A DNA stretch of 64,000 nt from Piezodorus guildinii (lineage: Eukaryota > Arthropoda > Insecta > Hemiptera > Pentatomidae). The stretch's first letter is position 1. Every line of letters starts with the position of its first letter. The notes beneath the pieces were generated by a model. The model was given only the letters and a program-made list of their open reading frames with translations, did no database searches and had not been told where the DNA came from. Positions 44,808 to 55,734 of this stretch are shown here, piece after piece. Where the stretch lies: NCBI GenBank assembly GCA_023052935.1, contig CM041298.1:7707344-7771343 (forward strand), given 5' to 3'. The translations under genes were made by a program, and so were the position numbers.

Positions 44808-45678
44808 TTGGGTTGTGTCACATGAAATGTCCATTTTCAAGGTAAAGGATTTTTATTAAAAATACGATATGAAAACAAGATAATTTTATTCAAAGTATTT
44901 ACGTTCTTTTTCTACACATTTTTCCCAACGTGACATCAATTTTTTTATCCTCGAACTGAAAAACTCTGAGCTTTGAAATGAAACAAAATCTGAAAACGCA
45001 CTTTTCACTTGATCATCATTTTTAAAAAGTTTTACTTTGACGAAGTTGTCTAAATTCCTGAACAGGTGGTAATCTGTTGGAGACAAGTCGGGAGAACATG
45101 GTGGGAGCAGAAGAACTTCGTAGCCCAGTTCTTTCAATTTTTGCACGGTATGTTTTGAAACATGGGGTCTTGCTGCCGTTCAGTGTGATCATACAATACA
45201 CTTTAAATGTCTGGAAACGGTAGATGCACTTGGATTTAGTTGTGCTGAGTGTCCTTTAACTGTTTGGTAGAGGTTTCCTTCTACTGTATGTTTGAGGACA
45301 TCGTTGTCTATTACGGACGGAGGTCTTCCTCGGGGCAAGTTTTCCAAGTCGGTATCCCCAGGTGAAAACTTAGCAAACCAACGGCTAATGGTCCGTTCAT
45401 TAACACTCCCTTCCCCAAACGCCTTGCAAATATTTCTAGCGGGCCCAGCTGCTGAATGGCCGAGTTTAAACTCGTACAAAAATATTACTCGAAAATCGCG
45501 TGTTTCCATGTTCATATTTGTAGGTATACTAAAAAGTGGGTAATTGATTTGGAAGCTAATGTTTATAATACATAGGTAGAGGATTAGTAACTGTTTACTT
45601 TAAATGTGTAAACATTTGGAAGAAAACAACAAAGACCTGCAAAATTCTTTATGTATTTCAGAAACTTTAAAAACGGAC
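44808..45678 (-). mobile_element. Deleted mariner derivative, copy 3, best DNA-binding domain
   Basis: Left terminus TTGGGTTGTGTCACATGAAA after a TA; the right terminus is cut off after AAAACGGAC. The minus-strand frame 45515-45189 (108 residues) starts MNMETRDFRVIFLYEFKLGH and keeps both helix-turn-helix units of a mariner DNA-binding domain. The first is ARNICKAFGEGSVNERTISR, then WFAKFSPGD; the second is TVEGNLYQTVKGHSAQLNPS, then ASTVSRHLKC. A GRP-type hook (LPRGRPPS) links them. It stops at the internal deletion. A second frame, 45146-44886, supplies the C-terminus with CSPDLSPTDYHLFRNLDNF. There is no catalytic core. A protein of DNA-binding domain only could still bind mariner termini; whether it is made is unknown. 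Confidence 0.88.
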
Positions 45679-45689
45679 CTTCCCTTGGA

Positions 45690-46313
45690 TTATGGAAAAA
45701 AGAAAAATTACATAGAAAAATATTTATTCAGTTTTCTCCTTTTGTTGGATATCGAATTCCACTTATATATTTAACTGTTTTTATATGAATAGTAACAAGA
45801 TGATATGGTTATTTTTATAGAATCTACAAAATTAAAGGTACTTTAGAGAAAGAAAATTTGAAATATCGACATTAAAGCTCTGTCAGACTATTTCAATCAG
45901 AATGAAACCTAAATTATTAAATTAAAGCCCATTTAACTTTATATCGGACTTTATATAGGACTTTATATATTTAATATAGGGGTAGGCATAATCGAATGAC
46001 GATTATTAGATTATTTGATTATTTCAATCATTCGAATTAATCGATTTTCGAATTAATCGGTTTGGAGAAACTGAATATGGAATCATTCGATTATTTAAAT
46101 CATCGAAGTCTGATGATTCGATTATGCCCACCTCTAGTTTAATAATAAACGTTTTTGAGGAAATCGTAAAAAGGTGCAAAATACATGGTATGAAGTGTCA
46201 CATTATAGTGACAGCCGATTTTATGGCGTATAAGTGTCTAAAATATCAAATTTTAGTTTTTTATGACTTTTCATTTTCGTTCTATACTTGGCACACACAC
46301 ACACACACACACA
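45690..46313 (+). mobile_element. HIN fragment split by a hAT-type MITE
   Basis: HIN body 45690-45976 (TTCAGTTTTCTCCTTTTGTT..., ATTAAAGGTACTTTAGAGAA) and 46137-46313 up to the CA tract at 46291-46314, separated by the 160-bp MITE. Confidence 0.8.
45977..46136. mobile_element. hAT-type MITE, 160 bp
   Basis: Starts TAGGGGTAGGCATAATCGAA, ends TTCGATTATGCCCACCTCTA. Flanks ATTTAATA (45969-45976) and GTTTAATA (46137-46144) match 7 of 8. It is a shorter version of the element at 22299. Confidence 0.88.
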
Positions 46314-46767
46314 CAGGTCTGATTTTATATAAAAGAATATTTACTCTTTGCCAGGTATTCATCCAATTATTCTGTAAATCTCGTACTTTTTAAAAATCAG
46401 TTTAAGTTTTCCAGTGCATATTAAATACATCGTATCATAACAATCGATTATTAGTTGTAATTAGTTATCATCTAAAATAAGTCATGAGTGTTTGTTAAAC
46501 TCTTGACGATTGACAAAGAAATCTAAATAGTTTCAAATTTAAACCATACCCTCTAAGCAACCCACTAACCTCCAAGCAAATCGTTTCTAGTATAAACATG
46601 GCCTTAGGTGTGACTTAAGTTCATTACGCGTGACATTTCCTGGAAGACTCGCTTCAACAAAAGCCTGCTACTTTCACAGCGACCTCCTTCAAATCCTTAG
46701 AAAGTTTTCGTAGAAGCTCCTGTGTTGATATGAGGACACATTGCATCATATTATTCTCATTTTTAAT
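46314..46767. other. Unassigned DNA
   Basis: Positions 46555-46730 are less AT-rich than average, without a convincing open frame or splice sites. Possibly an unrelated LINE scrap. Confidence 0.4.
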
Positions 46768-47622
46768 AATTGCAATTAGCATCCGAGACCTAGAGGTATG
46801 GTGTCAGAATTGGAGAATTAAAATAAATTCCATCAAATCCCACCAAATAACTTTTACTCTTCGTCGTAAACCTATGACATCCTGTCCTACAGTATCCTTT
46901 AATAATATTCCGCTTGTTCCAGTTGAACAGATCCGTTACCTAGGACTTCTACTTGACAAACGTCTAACATGGAATCCGCACACTAGACTGAAACGACAAG
47001 AAACTGCTCGCCGCGTTCGGTTACTTCAACACTTTCTTGACAAACGCTCTAAACTTCCACTTAACTACAAAAGACTCATCTACATCATAAGACCTATCTG
47101 GACGTACGGAGTTGAGCTCTGGGGCTCTACTAAACCATCTAATTCTTCCCGTCTTTAATCCTTACAATCCAAAATCCTTCGAAAAATCCTCAACGCTCTT
47201 TATTTTGTCACGAACAAACTCATCCAAACGACATTAATATTTATAAGAAGCTTGAGAATGGCCCTAGAGGCTGAAACGTTGCGATGACGAGAAATTAAAT
47301 AAATTATTTAAAAACATATATCCAAGATTTCTTTTGTAAAACGGCCTAATATTTATCGAACTTAATATTCCCTTTGTAGCTGATTTGGCCCGAACCACGT
47401 CTCAATCCTTCCATGACAAACTCCATTCCCACTCTAACCCACTAGTTTCAATCCTTGCATCCTCTTCTATTCCTGACAATCCTCCGAGGCGTCTGAAAAG
47501 AAGATGGCCTCGAGACCTTCTAGTTCAGATTCATAGTGGAGTGATTTTTCATGTATATTATCTGGCAGCTAATTTACTTGATGTATTAACTAATACAGTT
47601 GTAAATCTCAATAAATGAAAAA
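46768..47622 (+). mobile_element. LINE B copy 4
   Basis: 5'-truncated just after the YADD region: WCQNWRIKINSIKSHQITFT, YLGLLLDKRLTWNPHTRLKR, RLIYIIRPIWTYGVELWGST, a stop at 47158, then KILRKILNALYFVTNK out of frame. The C-terminal ARTTSQSFHDKLHSHSNPLV and RRWPRDLLVQ follow a 102-bp insertion at 47245-47346. The 3' end reads AATACAGTTGTAAATCTC then an A-rich tail at about 47622. Confidence 0.87.
47245..47346 (+). mobile_element. Penelope-like 102-bp insertion in LINE B
   Basis: Bounded by a 10-bp duplication TAATATTTAT (47235-47244 and 47347-47356). Contains CTTGAGAATGGCC, then GGCTGAAACGTTGCGATGA, close to the hammerhead-like 3' motif of Penelope-like elements, followed by an AT-rich tail. 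Confidence 0.6.
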
Positions 47623-47752
47623 AAATTGCAATTAATTAATTTATGCCATAAAAATTACATTAATACCAAGAGGAATAGTGAGAAAGCTATACTGGTCTAA
47701 TTGTCCAGCGATTTTTTCTCAACTCTAAAGCTGGAATATAAATTTATTAATT

Positions 47753-48010
47753 AAAAAAAAAACTGTAACTTTAACCTCTACAACACATGAAGGGTCTTGA
47801 GCTCAGTTCGAACTGTTTCTAGGCCAACGGCCGTGCAATGAGGTGATTAGGCCGAGATCGCACTCTGGCGTAGGATTAATTTTTGGGTAACCACTTTATA
47901 GAGTTTGGATGTTATCTAAGAGTATCTTATACTCTAGAGTCTAAAATAACACGATAAATATCCGCGAAACATTAGTCTAGTGCTCTATCCACCAGACTGA
48001 CGCTGTTTTG
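47753..48010 (-). mobile_element. S2 SINE, diverged copy
   Basis: Minus-strand copy of 11421-11775: A-box-like CAGTCTGGTGGATAGAGC region at right, GGCCAACGGCC and GAGGTGATTAGGCC blocks, and an A-run on the + strand (T tail in sense) at 47754-47762. The B box is decayed. Confidence 0.8.
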
Positions 48011-48023
48011 AAGAAGCAAAAAA

Positions 48024-48975
48024 TCTGGTGCGGGCAACACACGACTTTCACTTCTCTCCGTTGTTATAATATATTTCAGAATTTAGATGAAAAAAAATCT
48101 GGTGCGCGCAACAAACGACCTCCACTTACCTAAGTTGTTAAAATCAATTTAAGAAATTTTAAATACATTTAAAGATAGAAATAAATCGTTAAAGAATTAA
48201 TTAAATTGAATTTCAATAGAAACATGTGTTTTATTAAGTAATCCATTATATTTCTATCTACAACAATCAGTTAGGTTTATCGGCTTTTCATCACTCTCCA
48301 ATGACCTTTAAAATTCCGTGTATTAGATAATATTTGTTCTAAAATTATTAGCTATCCAACGGTATATTAAACATCTATATTACGATTGCTTCAGAAAAAA
48401 AAAAGTTTGCACTTTTCTCCTTTAGTTGTTTGTCAAATTCGCTCAACTTGCATATTTATCCGTTATTTATCAAGGCTAATAAGATGATGTTCCAAATAGT
48501 TTGAAATCTACAAAACTAAAGGAAGTTGAGAAAGGAAATTTAAAATATCGACATTTAAGCTATGTCAGACTATTTCAATCAGAATGAAACCTGCATGATG
48601 TTAAAGCCCATTAAATTTTACATCGGCATAGCTAGTTTATTCAAAATCGTCAGAAACGTTTTCGAGAAAATCGAAAAAAGGTGCAAATTGCATAGTATAA
48701 TGTGCCTCTTCTGGTAAGCTCATTTTGATGAAAAAAGTTTTGTCACGTCTCGAGCGTATAGTCGTCTTAAATATGAAATTTTAGTTTCATAGGACTTACC
48801 GTTTCCGCCCGGGAGTTACCATACACACACACCACACACACACAGGCCTTTTTGCGGGACTTGGTCATTTGGACACAGGGGACCCTAAATCGTGTATTTC
48901 CGTCGAAAACTGGAATTCGAAACTTTTATACTTTTCTTATCTATATATTTCATATATAGCTAAGTTGAAGCAAAA
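48024..48975 (+). mobile_element. HIN element preceded by an extra 5' fragment
   Basis: A 70-bp 5' end (TCTGGTGCGGGCAACACACG) is followed tandemly by a fuller copy from 48098 (TCTGGTGCGCGCAACAAACG) to about 48975. The CA tract is at 48823-48843. The terminal palindrome is decayed (TATATATTTCATATATAG form). Confidence 0.85.
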
Positions 48976-49522
48976 ATATTTTTCATTAAATGTCGAAGAT
49001 GTAGTGTCTAAAAAAAATGTAGACTAAACGTTAGTGGTTTTTTATACTGGGTCTTTTATTAAGTAGTTTTCTTAGACGTGTTATTGTTGGAACTTGATAA
49101 AATAATATGATTTATTAAACATTATGAGTAGCCATATTGTACAATAGTCTGGTTCCTCCACGCTGAGGAAATATTAATAATAAATAAATATCTCCAAGAA
49201 GTACTTTCGGCTCCTGATCTCATACAATTTCCCCCTAATATGTATTTGCGGTTTCGCCTACGGGAGTGGATACCTCTTATGTTGGCGCTATCTTTGTTTA
49301 CTATCATTGCCTTATCGGATCTTGGAGTATTATTACAGTCATCCTAACCTACCATCTTGTGTCAATTTATCGAATGTTTTTTTATACCCTGCAATGAATA
49401 AACTCGATAAGAATAAAGCGTCAACTTCATAAAGAATATTTATCTTTTAATAAATATTAAAATTCATTTCATTTTTACTTTTCTCATTTAAATATATTAC
49501 TTATATAATAATATATATATAT
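48976..49522. other. Unassigned DNA
   Basis: Positions 49125-49330 are less AT-rich and could be an old exon or leader, but no splice-bounded frame was found. The rest is AT-rich. Confidence 0.4.
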
Positions 49523-50280
49523 AAATATATAGTGAGGGAAAGTATTGCGATCGTGAAAATTTTATAATTCCAGTTTTCAACGGAAATACACGTTTTAGGG
49601 TCCCCTGAGTCCAAATAATCAAGTCCCGCAAAAAGGTGTGTGTGTGGTAACTCCCGGGCGGAAACGGTAAGTCCTATGAAACTGAAATTTCATATTTAAG
49701 ACAAATATACGCCCGAGACGTTACAAAACCTTTTTCATCAAAATCAGCTCACCAGAAGAGCCACTTTATACCATGCAATTTCCACTTTTTTTCGATTTTC
49801 TCAAAAACGGTTCCGACGATTTTGATTAAACTCAATATATCGATGTAAAATTTAATAGGCTTTAACTTCATGTAGGTTTCATTCTAATTAAAATAGCCGA
49901 TAAAAGTTGTGCGAATTCAAAACACAACTAAAGGAGAAAACTGAAAAAATATATTTTTTTAATGCAATTTTTTGTTTTTGAACATAAGAACAGTAATATA
50001 CATGTATGATATACCGTTTGAAAGCTGAAGATTTTATAAAAAATATTATCTTATACACAAGCTTTTTAAAGTTGATAGAGAGTGATGAAAAGCTGATAAA
50101 ACTAACTGATTATTTTAGATAATAATATAATAGATTTTTTAAAAAACACATGTGTCTATATAAATTCCATTTAATTAATTCTTTAATGGTTTTAATCATT
50201 TTTATCTCTTACTGTATTTAAAATTCTTTAATCGCTTTTAAAACGGAGTTAAGTGAAAGTCGAGTGTTGCCCGCACCAGA
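49523..50280 (-). mobile_element. HIN element
   Basis: Minus-strand copy from AATATATAGTGAGGGAAAGT through a very short TG tract (49637-49647) to AAGTGAAAGTCGAGTGTTGC and CCGCACCAGA. Confidence 0.9.
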
Positions 50281-50756
50281 TTTTGGTGTTTACGTACCAG
50301 GGTGCTGTCGTTATAAGTCTTAAATTTATTTACTGAAATGATTGCTGTTTTTGTATGAGTCTTTTTTTGCTGATCTATCAATCTTTGAAGCGCAAGTCCA
50401 TATTGGTTTAAGTAGTAATTCAGTTTCTATCTAATTTTGGTTTATTATTTTCAATAATTAAACTTTGTAATCGACCAAAAAAAAAATATAATAATTACCC
50501 TCCCTCAAAATTTGATGGCTTGCGTTTCAAGATGCGTAGAATCAGAGTAACGAAAAAATCCGTTCGTCTCCGCCGTCTCCGAAACTATTGGATCAATTTT
50601 GTTTGAAATTCGCCACAAAAATACTAGTCCTTGCAACGATGATCTTAACACCTAGACGTTGATATCAGCTGGTTAGTTTCAACAAAATGAAATAAGAATG
50701 ATTGAAATTGGTTAACAACTAGCTGAGATATAGCGTTTTGAAACTTTTTTTTTTTT
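50281..50756. other. Non-coding spacer
   Basis: No gene recognised. Confidence 0.45.
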
Positions 50757-51740
50757 AATATTTATTTATTGGAATTTACAACTGTATAACAAGTAATACA
50801 ATAAGTAAATTTGAATGAAATATAAAAAGGCATGAAACACATGTAGAGAAGCTTCCCAATGGAATTCCAAGGTCCCGGGGCCATCTCCTTTTTAGACGCC
50901 TCGGAGGATTGTCAGGAATTGAAGAGGAAGAAAGGATTGAAACGAAAGGATGAGGGTGGGAATAGAGTTTGTCATGGAAGGATTGATACCTCGTACGGGC
51001 CAAATCAGTAATATATGGGACATTAAGGTCTTTATGGATGAGTTGGTTGGTGACAAAGTAAGGAGCATTGAGTATTTTACGAAGGTTTGTTTGTTTGTTT
51101 AGGTTTTAAGGCGTAAAACCCTAAGGTCATCAACGCCTAGACACTATATGCATATTCAACCTTTATAAAAAAGAACTATTAGGTAATGGGTGATTGAGAG
51201 AAATAAATAAAAAAAATAATAAAATAAAAAAAATAAATAATAAATAAATAAAAAAATAAATAAATAAATAAATAAAGAAAAAAAATATTTTTATGTAAAC
51301 AATAGTTTAAAAAGCTAATACTAGTAATGCTAACTGACTAGGAATGGTCTTTATAATTTCGATAATAATGACTGCTCCTTAAGAAAATCAAAAACTAATT
51401 CAATGGTTTCCTCTCTATCACCCAGCACCGCTGAAATATTCGGGCTTAGTCCAATTTTATTCAGGTGTAATGAGTAATAAGGGCATTCTTGAAAAATATG
51501 CCGAATGGTAAGGGTTCCATCACAGTGCTGGTATAGCAAAAAGATAAGAGTGCGTCAGCCGCGAGTGTCCTATCCTTAGCCGGGTCAACGCGACCTCCTC
51601 CCTCCAGCTGCTACGGCTAGATGTGGACCAGGGTTTCACTGTTTGTTTTACGAAGGATTTTACGAAGGATTTTGGACTGTAGGGATTGGATACGAGTAGA
51701 ATTCGATGGTCTAGTAGAGCCCCAGAGCTTAACTCCGTAC
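50757..51740 (-). mobile_element. LINE B copy 5, split by LINE D
   Basis: Minus strand. The 3' end starts at 50757 (AATATTTATTTATTGGAATT then TACAACTGTATAA). The frame 51003-50776 reads ARTRYQSFHDKLYSHPHPFV, then RRLKRRWPRD, as in the other LINE B C-termini. The upstream part (GVKLWGSTRPSNS-like, SLQSKILRKIL-like) resumes at 51657-51740, beyond the LINE D insertion at 51086-51646. Confidence 0.85.
51086..51646 (-). mobile_element. LINE D 3' end, nested in LINE B
   Basis: Minus strand. The C-terminal region is SSWREEVALTRLRIGHSRLT, HSYLF, then after a frameshift YQHCDGTLTIRHIFQECPYY (Cys/His zinc-like motif) ending LLSKL at 51351. The 3' UTR includes an AAAT-rich stretch (51205-51290) and AAGGCGTAAAACC, ending in a CAAA-type tail. 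The string TTTTACGAAGG occurs at both sides (51075-51085 and around 51647-51662) as target duplication. The right copy of this string is itself doubled. Confidence 0.8.
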
Positions 51741-51902
51741 GTTTTGAAACTAGCAGTAGTGAAATGATATTATTCTTTGAATTGTTGCTTTTCATATTAC
51801 TTAATTGCCTATTAACTGATATATAAACAGTTATACATTAATATTGATATTTGGAAATAAAAAACGATTGTGTAATAATTTGCAGCGTTTTTAGTTATGT
51901 TT

Positions 51903-52179
51903 TTTTATATAACGTCACTTTATGCTACTGTGACTAATCGGATGATGCTACAGTAGGAGTCCTAAATTTTGCCTATCCAGGTTTTATTAGGATAGGGATC
52001 TATAACGAATACCTGATATCGCACAGGCACGGGACCACCTTTTAACGTCCCCTGCGAAGGACGGCATGACTAAGGATTTTTCACTCCCATTAAAAAATCC
52101 TAGGACCATCTGCGGTTGTAAATTCGTGACCTTTGGCATAGGTGGCTATTATACTAGCCACTCTCCTACAGGTGATCCT
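51903..52179 (-). mobile_element. S1 SINE
   Basis: Minus-strand copy: ATAACGTCACTTTATGCTAC to the head ending TCTCCTACAGGTGATCC. B box decayed. Confidence 0.9.
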
Positions 52180-52789
52180 TCTATTTTTTAGTTTTGTTCA
52201 TTTAGAAAGAAGAGAGAATAGTACTTTCAGTCGCTGATTAATTAAATGACGAACAAACTCATAAAATGTCCTCAATTTTAGGTTATTAAAAGTTCAACCT
52301 TCTGCTAAAAAGTTACGTGCACAAAAAAAAAAAAAATTACTTCGTGATTAAATTTCGCTAGCACGAAATGCGGGTGTGGCGATGGCGACATTTGTAAATT
52401 AAATATTAAATTAGTCCAAGTCTGACATTTTGTTTTTCATTTGTTTGGGAAAATATGTCGCTTTCCCATAAATCGACTCTAAAGCTGAGTTTGAAATATT
52501 TAGTATAAACTCACAGACTATTTTTGTCAAGCTGGTACTCAACCGTCAGCAATCAGCTGTTTTTAGAACTACTTCATTTTTTATCTCTTTATAGATAAAA
52601 TGATAACGGGATTTTGATTTTCACTAAATCCTTCTAAACCACAAGACGGATTTTGATACTGTTTGTACCATAATTTAGGACAGTCTTCCCTTAAGGTTTA
52701 TAAGTAAAATACATTGCAATTTAGCTTTTCTTTAAAAGTGAAAAAAAAAAATTCTGAAACCAACCCATAAAAAAATTATTTTTGAAATA
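52180..52789. other. AT-rich non-coding DNA
   Basis: No gene recognised. 52790-52875 is a minus-strand HIN scrap (AATATACCGTTGGAAAG). Confidence 0.45.
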
Positions 52790-52925
52790 TAAGTAGTGAC
52801 ATAGACGTATAATATACCGTTGGAAAGAGCAAGATTTTAGAAAAGTTAATATGTAATAAAAGAAATCGTAAGTTAATATAAAGCAGTTGTAAGCCCATAA
52901 ACTTATTCACAAATGTTATGATTAT

Positions 52926-53887
52926 TCCATTTTTAGAATTTTCAAATTCAGTAAAAGATAAAAATGTTTGAAACTATTAAAGAATTAATTAAATTGAATT
53001 TCTATAGAAACATGTGTTTTATTAAAAAATCTATTATATTATTATCTAAAATAATCAGGTAATTTTATCTTCTTTTTATCACTCTCAATTAACTTTTAAA
53101 AGCTTGTGTATGAGATAATATTTTTTCTAAAATCTTTAGCTTTCCAACGGTATATCATACATGTATATTACTGTTATTATGTTCAATAACAAAAAATTGC
53201 ATTAAAATAATTTTTTTTCTGTTTTCTCCTTTAGTTGGGTATCGAATTTATTCAATTTATATATTTACCTGTTTTTTATCAGCGTTAACAAGATAATATA
53301 GTTATTTTTATTAATTCTACAAAATTAAAGGTACTTTAGGGGAAGAAAATTTAAAATATCGGCATTTAAGCCCTGTCAGACCATTTTAATCAGAATGAAA
53401 CCTACATGAGATTAAAGCCGATTAAATTTTACATCGATATAGCGAGTTTAATCAAAATCGTTTTCGAGAAAATCGAAACAAGGTGCAAAATGCATGGTAT
53501 AAAGTGCCTCTTCAGGTAAGCTGATTTTGGGTATTTGGACTCAGGGGACCCTAAAACGTGTATTTCCGTTGAAACCTAGAATTCTATAATTTTCACGATC
53601 GCAATACTTTCCCTTACTATATATTTCATATATAGGTAAGTGAGGGGAGCGGGGTGGCCGAGCGTGTTAGCGCGCGTTGCTGTGAGCACGCGTTGCCTAG
53701 CAACAGATTACCGAAAACTGAAAACCAAAATAATTACGAGTTCGACTCTCGTGCTGGGGGATTTTATCTCGGCATATATCCCCCGCCCTCACCCCCTGGC
53801 CCGAGAGAACCCCCGTATAGCCTTCAAAGGCGAGGTAGGGGTGGACAAAAAAAAAAAAAAAAAATATAGGTAAGTGAAAGTAAAAAC
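52926..53887 (+). mobile_element. HIN element containing SINE S4
   Basis: Body from ATTTTTAGAATTTTCAAATT to the 3' terminus TATATTTCATATATAGGTAA, where SINE S4 is inserted. The last bases (GTGAAAGTAAAA) follow at 53872. The central segment with the CA tract is deleted, joining GGTAAGCTGATTTTGG to TATTTGGACTCAGG. Confidence 0.87.
53644..53864 (+). mobile_element. S4 SINE, tRNA-derived, A-tailed
   Basis: 221 bp. The tRNA-like head GGGGTGGCCGAGCGTGTTAG resembles the A box of class-II (Leu/Ser-type) tRNAs and is followed by a B box GAGTTCGACTCTC. The interior is GC-rich (CCCCCGCCCTCACCCCCTGG) and the element ends in 18 A. Perfect 13-bp duplications TATAGGTAAGTGA (53631-53643, 53865-53877) fix both ends. 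Confidence 0.92.
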
Positions 53888-54117
53888 ATGTATTCTTAAC
53901 ATAATCTACTTTAACGAACGTATTCTTCTTTCCGAAAAAATTCCAGCGCAAATCGAGAATTTAAAAACAAGTTTTTACTTCTAACGGCAGTCCTTACGAC
54001 TGCCTGAATTGTAATTTTTTTTTTGTTTTTTTCCAAGTCAAAATTAACAGACTTGGCCAGACTGAATGTACAAATTGTATGTTAAGCCAATAAATAAATA
54101 AAAATATTATAAACACC
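53888..54117 (-). repeat. Dispersed repeat X, copy 3, and AT-rich leader
   Basis: 53893-54015 shares ATAATCTACTTTAACGAACG with repeat X copy 1 (complement) and CAGCGCAAATCGAGA with copy 2. The rest is AT-rich. It ends just upstream of the P450 first exon. Confidence 0.5.
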
Positions 54118-54188
54118 TCGGATAGAGATTGCAATCCAATACACACGACATATTGCACCACCACAGACGGCACCACTATAGTCCCTCC

Positions 54189-54242
54189 CTATAAGCTCCC
54201 GACTCCCACAGACCGGCCATAGATAGACCTGCAGTGCTCAGT
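54189..54242 (+). promoter_or_regulatory. Possible core promoter of the P450 gene
   Basis: TATAAG at 54190-54195 and an arthropod-type initiator TCAGT at 54238-54242, about 50 bp apart, with the start codon at 54262. Spacing is longer than the usual ~30 bp, so either signal may be fortuitous. Confidence 0.3.
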
Positions 54243-54261
54243 GACGGTTCTGCTTCCAGAC

Positions 54262-54438
54262 ATGCTGTACCCTCTTCTTGTGCTGGCGGTCATCCTCCGG
54301 CTGGCCTACAAGTGGTGGACTTCCGTCTACACTCTCTGGGACAGGAGGGGTGTCCGAAACGTAGGAGCCAAGAGTCCGCTGGGCAGTGATGCGAGTCTCA
54401 CTCTTATGACCAAGTACCAAGGTTACACCTTGAACGAG
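54262..54438 (+). CDS. Cytochrome P450 (CYP3 clan, CYP6-like), exon 1
   Basis: Encodes residues 1-59: a hydrophobic N-terminal membrane anchor (MLYPLLVLAVILRLAYKWW), then TLWDRRGVRNVGAKSPLG and MTKYQGYTLNE. The exon ends at a good donor (AACGAG/GTAAGC, phase 0). Microsomal P450s sit on the ER membrane through this anchor and use NADPH-P450 reductase to oxidise lipophilic substrates; CYP6-type enzymes often handle plant toxins and insecticides. The 'WxxRGV' block after the anchor is the usual CYP3-clan position, although the customary proline-rich hinge is poor in prolines here. The start is the first ATG in a frame continuing from an upstream GTG. The link to exon 2 rests on matching phase and the expected order NE/MYQKF. 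GC content is clearly above the flanks. Confidence 0.75.
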
Positions 54439-54564
54439 GTAAGCTGTTTTTTATTATTATTATTTTATCAATAAATGATTTTATTATATTTTTATACTCG
54501 ACTTTAAGTTACCTCTGTTGAATAAGTCAATTTATGAACTTTTAAATAAAGTTAGACATGAAAA

Positions 54565-55238
54565 CTCAGGTGCGCACACCACACGACTTTCACTTACCCC
54601 CGTTATTTATGTCAATTTAAGAATTTTTAAACAAATTTAGAAACAAAAATAAATTTTGAAAGAATTATTTCCATTGGATTTTAATATAAACATGTGTTTC
54701 ATTTAAAAATATATAATTATCTAAAATAATCAGTTAGTTTTATCGGCTTTTCACCACTCTCAGTCAACTTTTACAACAGCATGTATAAGATAATATTTTT
54801 TCTAAAATCTTTAGCATTCCAACGGTATATTATACTTGTATATTATTATTCTTAAGTTCAAAAACAAAAAATTTCATTAAAAAAATATTTTTCCAGTTTT
54901 CTCCTTTAGTTGGGTATCGAATTCGTTCAGCTTATATATTTACCTGTTTTTTAGCAATGATAATCAGGTGATATGGCCAATTTCATAAAAACTACAAAAT
55001 TCAAGGTACTTTAAATATCAGTATTTAAGCCCTGTCAGACCATTTTAATCAGAATGACAACTACATGATATTAAAGCCCATTAAATTTTACATCGATATA
55101 GCGAGTTTAATCAAAATCGTCGGAACCTTTTTCGAGAAAATCGAAAAAAGGTGCAAAATGCATGGTATAAAGTGGCTCTTCTGGTAAATTTCATTTTTAT
55201 AGGACTTACTGTTTCCGCCCGGGAGTTACCCACACACA

Positions 55239-55278
<40 letters not shown>

Positions 55279-55406
55279 CTTTTGGCGGGACTTGGTTATT
55301 TGTAATCAGGGGACCCTAAAATGTGTATTTCCGTTGAAACCTGGAATTCGAAAATTTTCACGATCGCAATACTTTCCCTTACTATATATAGTTAGTGAAA
55401 GTAAAA
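54565..55406 (+). mobile_element. HIN element
   Basis: Starts CTCAGGTGCGCACACCACAC, then ACTTTCACTTAC. A long CA tract lies at 55230-55276 and the end is CTTACTATATATAGTTAG plus TGAAAGTAAAAA. About 125 bp downstream of the P450 exon 1 donor. Confidence 0.9.
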
Positions 55407-55638
55407 ATTATCATAATATGATTAATATAGAATAGAAAATCAATTTTGTTTTGAGATGAGGTCTCTTAAAATAACATAAATGAACAAAAATAATTGTTAC
55501 ATCCGACAAAATAATTAATACTAATAATTCTGAAAATATTAACAATTATAATAAATATGTATAATTATATTTAAGTAATTATGAGAGAACAAATGAAGTA
55601 AAATGACAGATTTATGACCAAATATTATCGAATAAAAT

Positions 55639-55700
55639 CTGATGCGGGCAACAACGACTTCCACTTATCTCGGTTGTTAAAATCAATTTAAGAACTATCA
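55639..55700 (+). mobile_element. HIN 5'-end scrap
   Basis: TCTGATGCGGGCAACAACGA followed by CTTCCACTTATCTCGG; stops after about 60 bp. Confidence 0.75.
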
Positions 55701-55734
55701 GACGGTGTTAGAGTTGAAGAAACTTTATATAAAG

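Noticed and set aside
53640..53869. Two overlapping + strand frames of 71-77 codons
   Set aside because: They lie wholly within SINE S4, which has a tRNA-like promoter, A tail and TSD.
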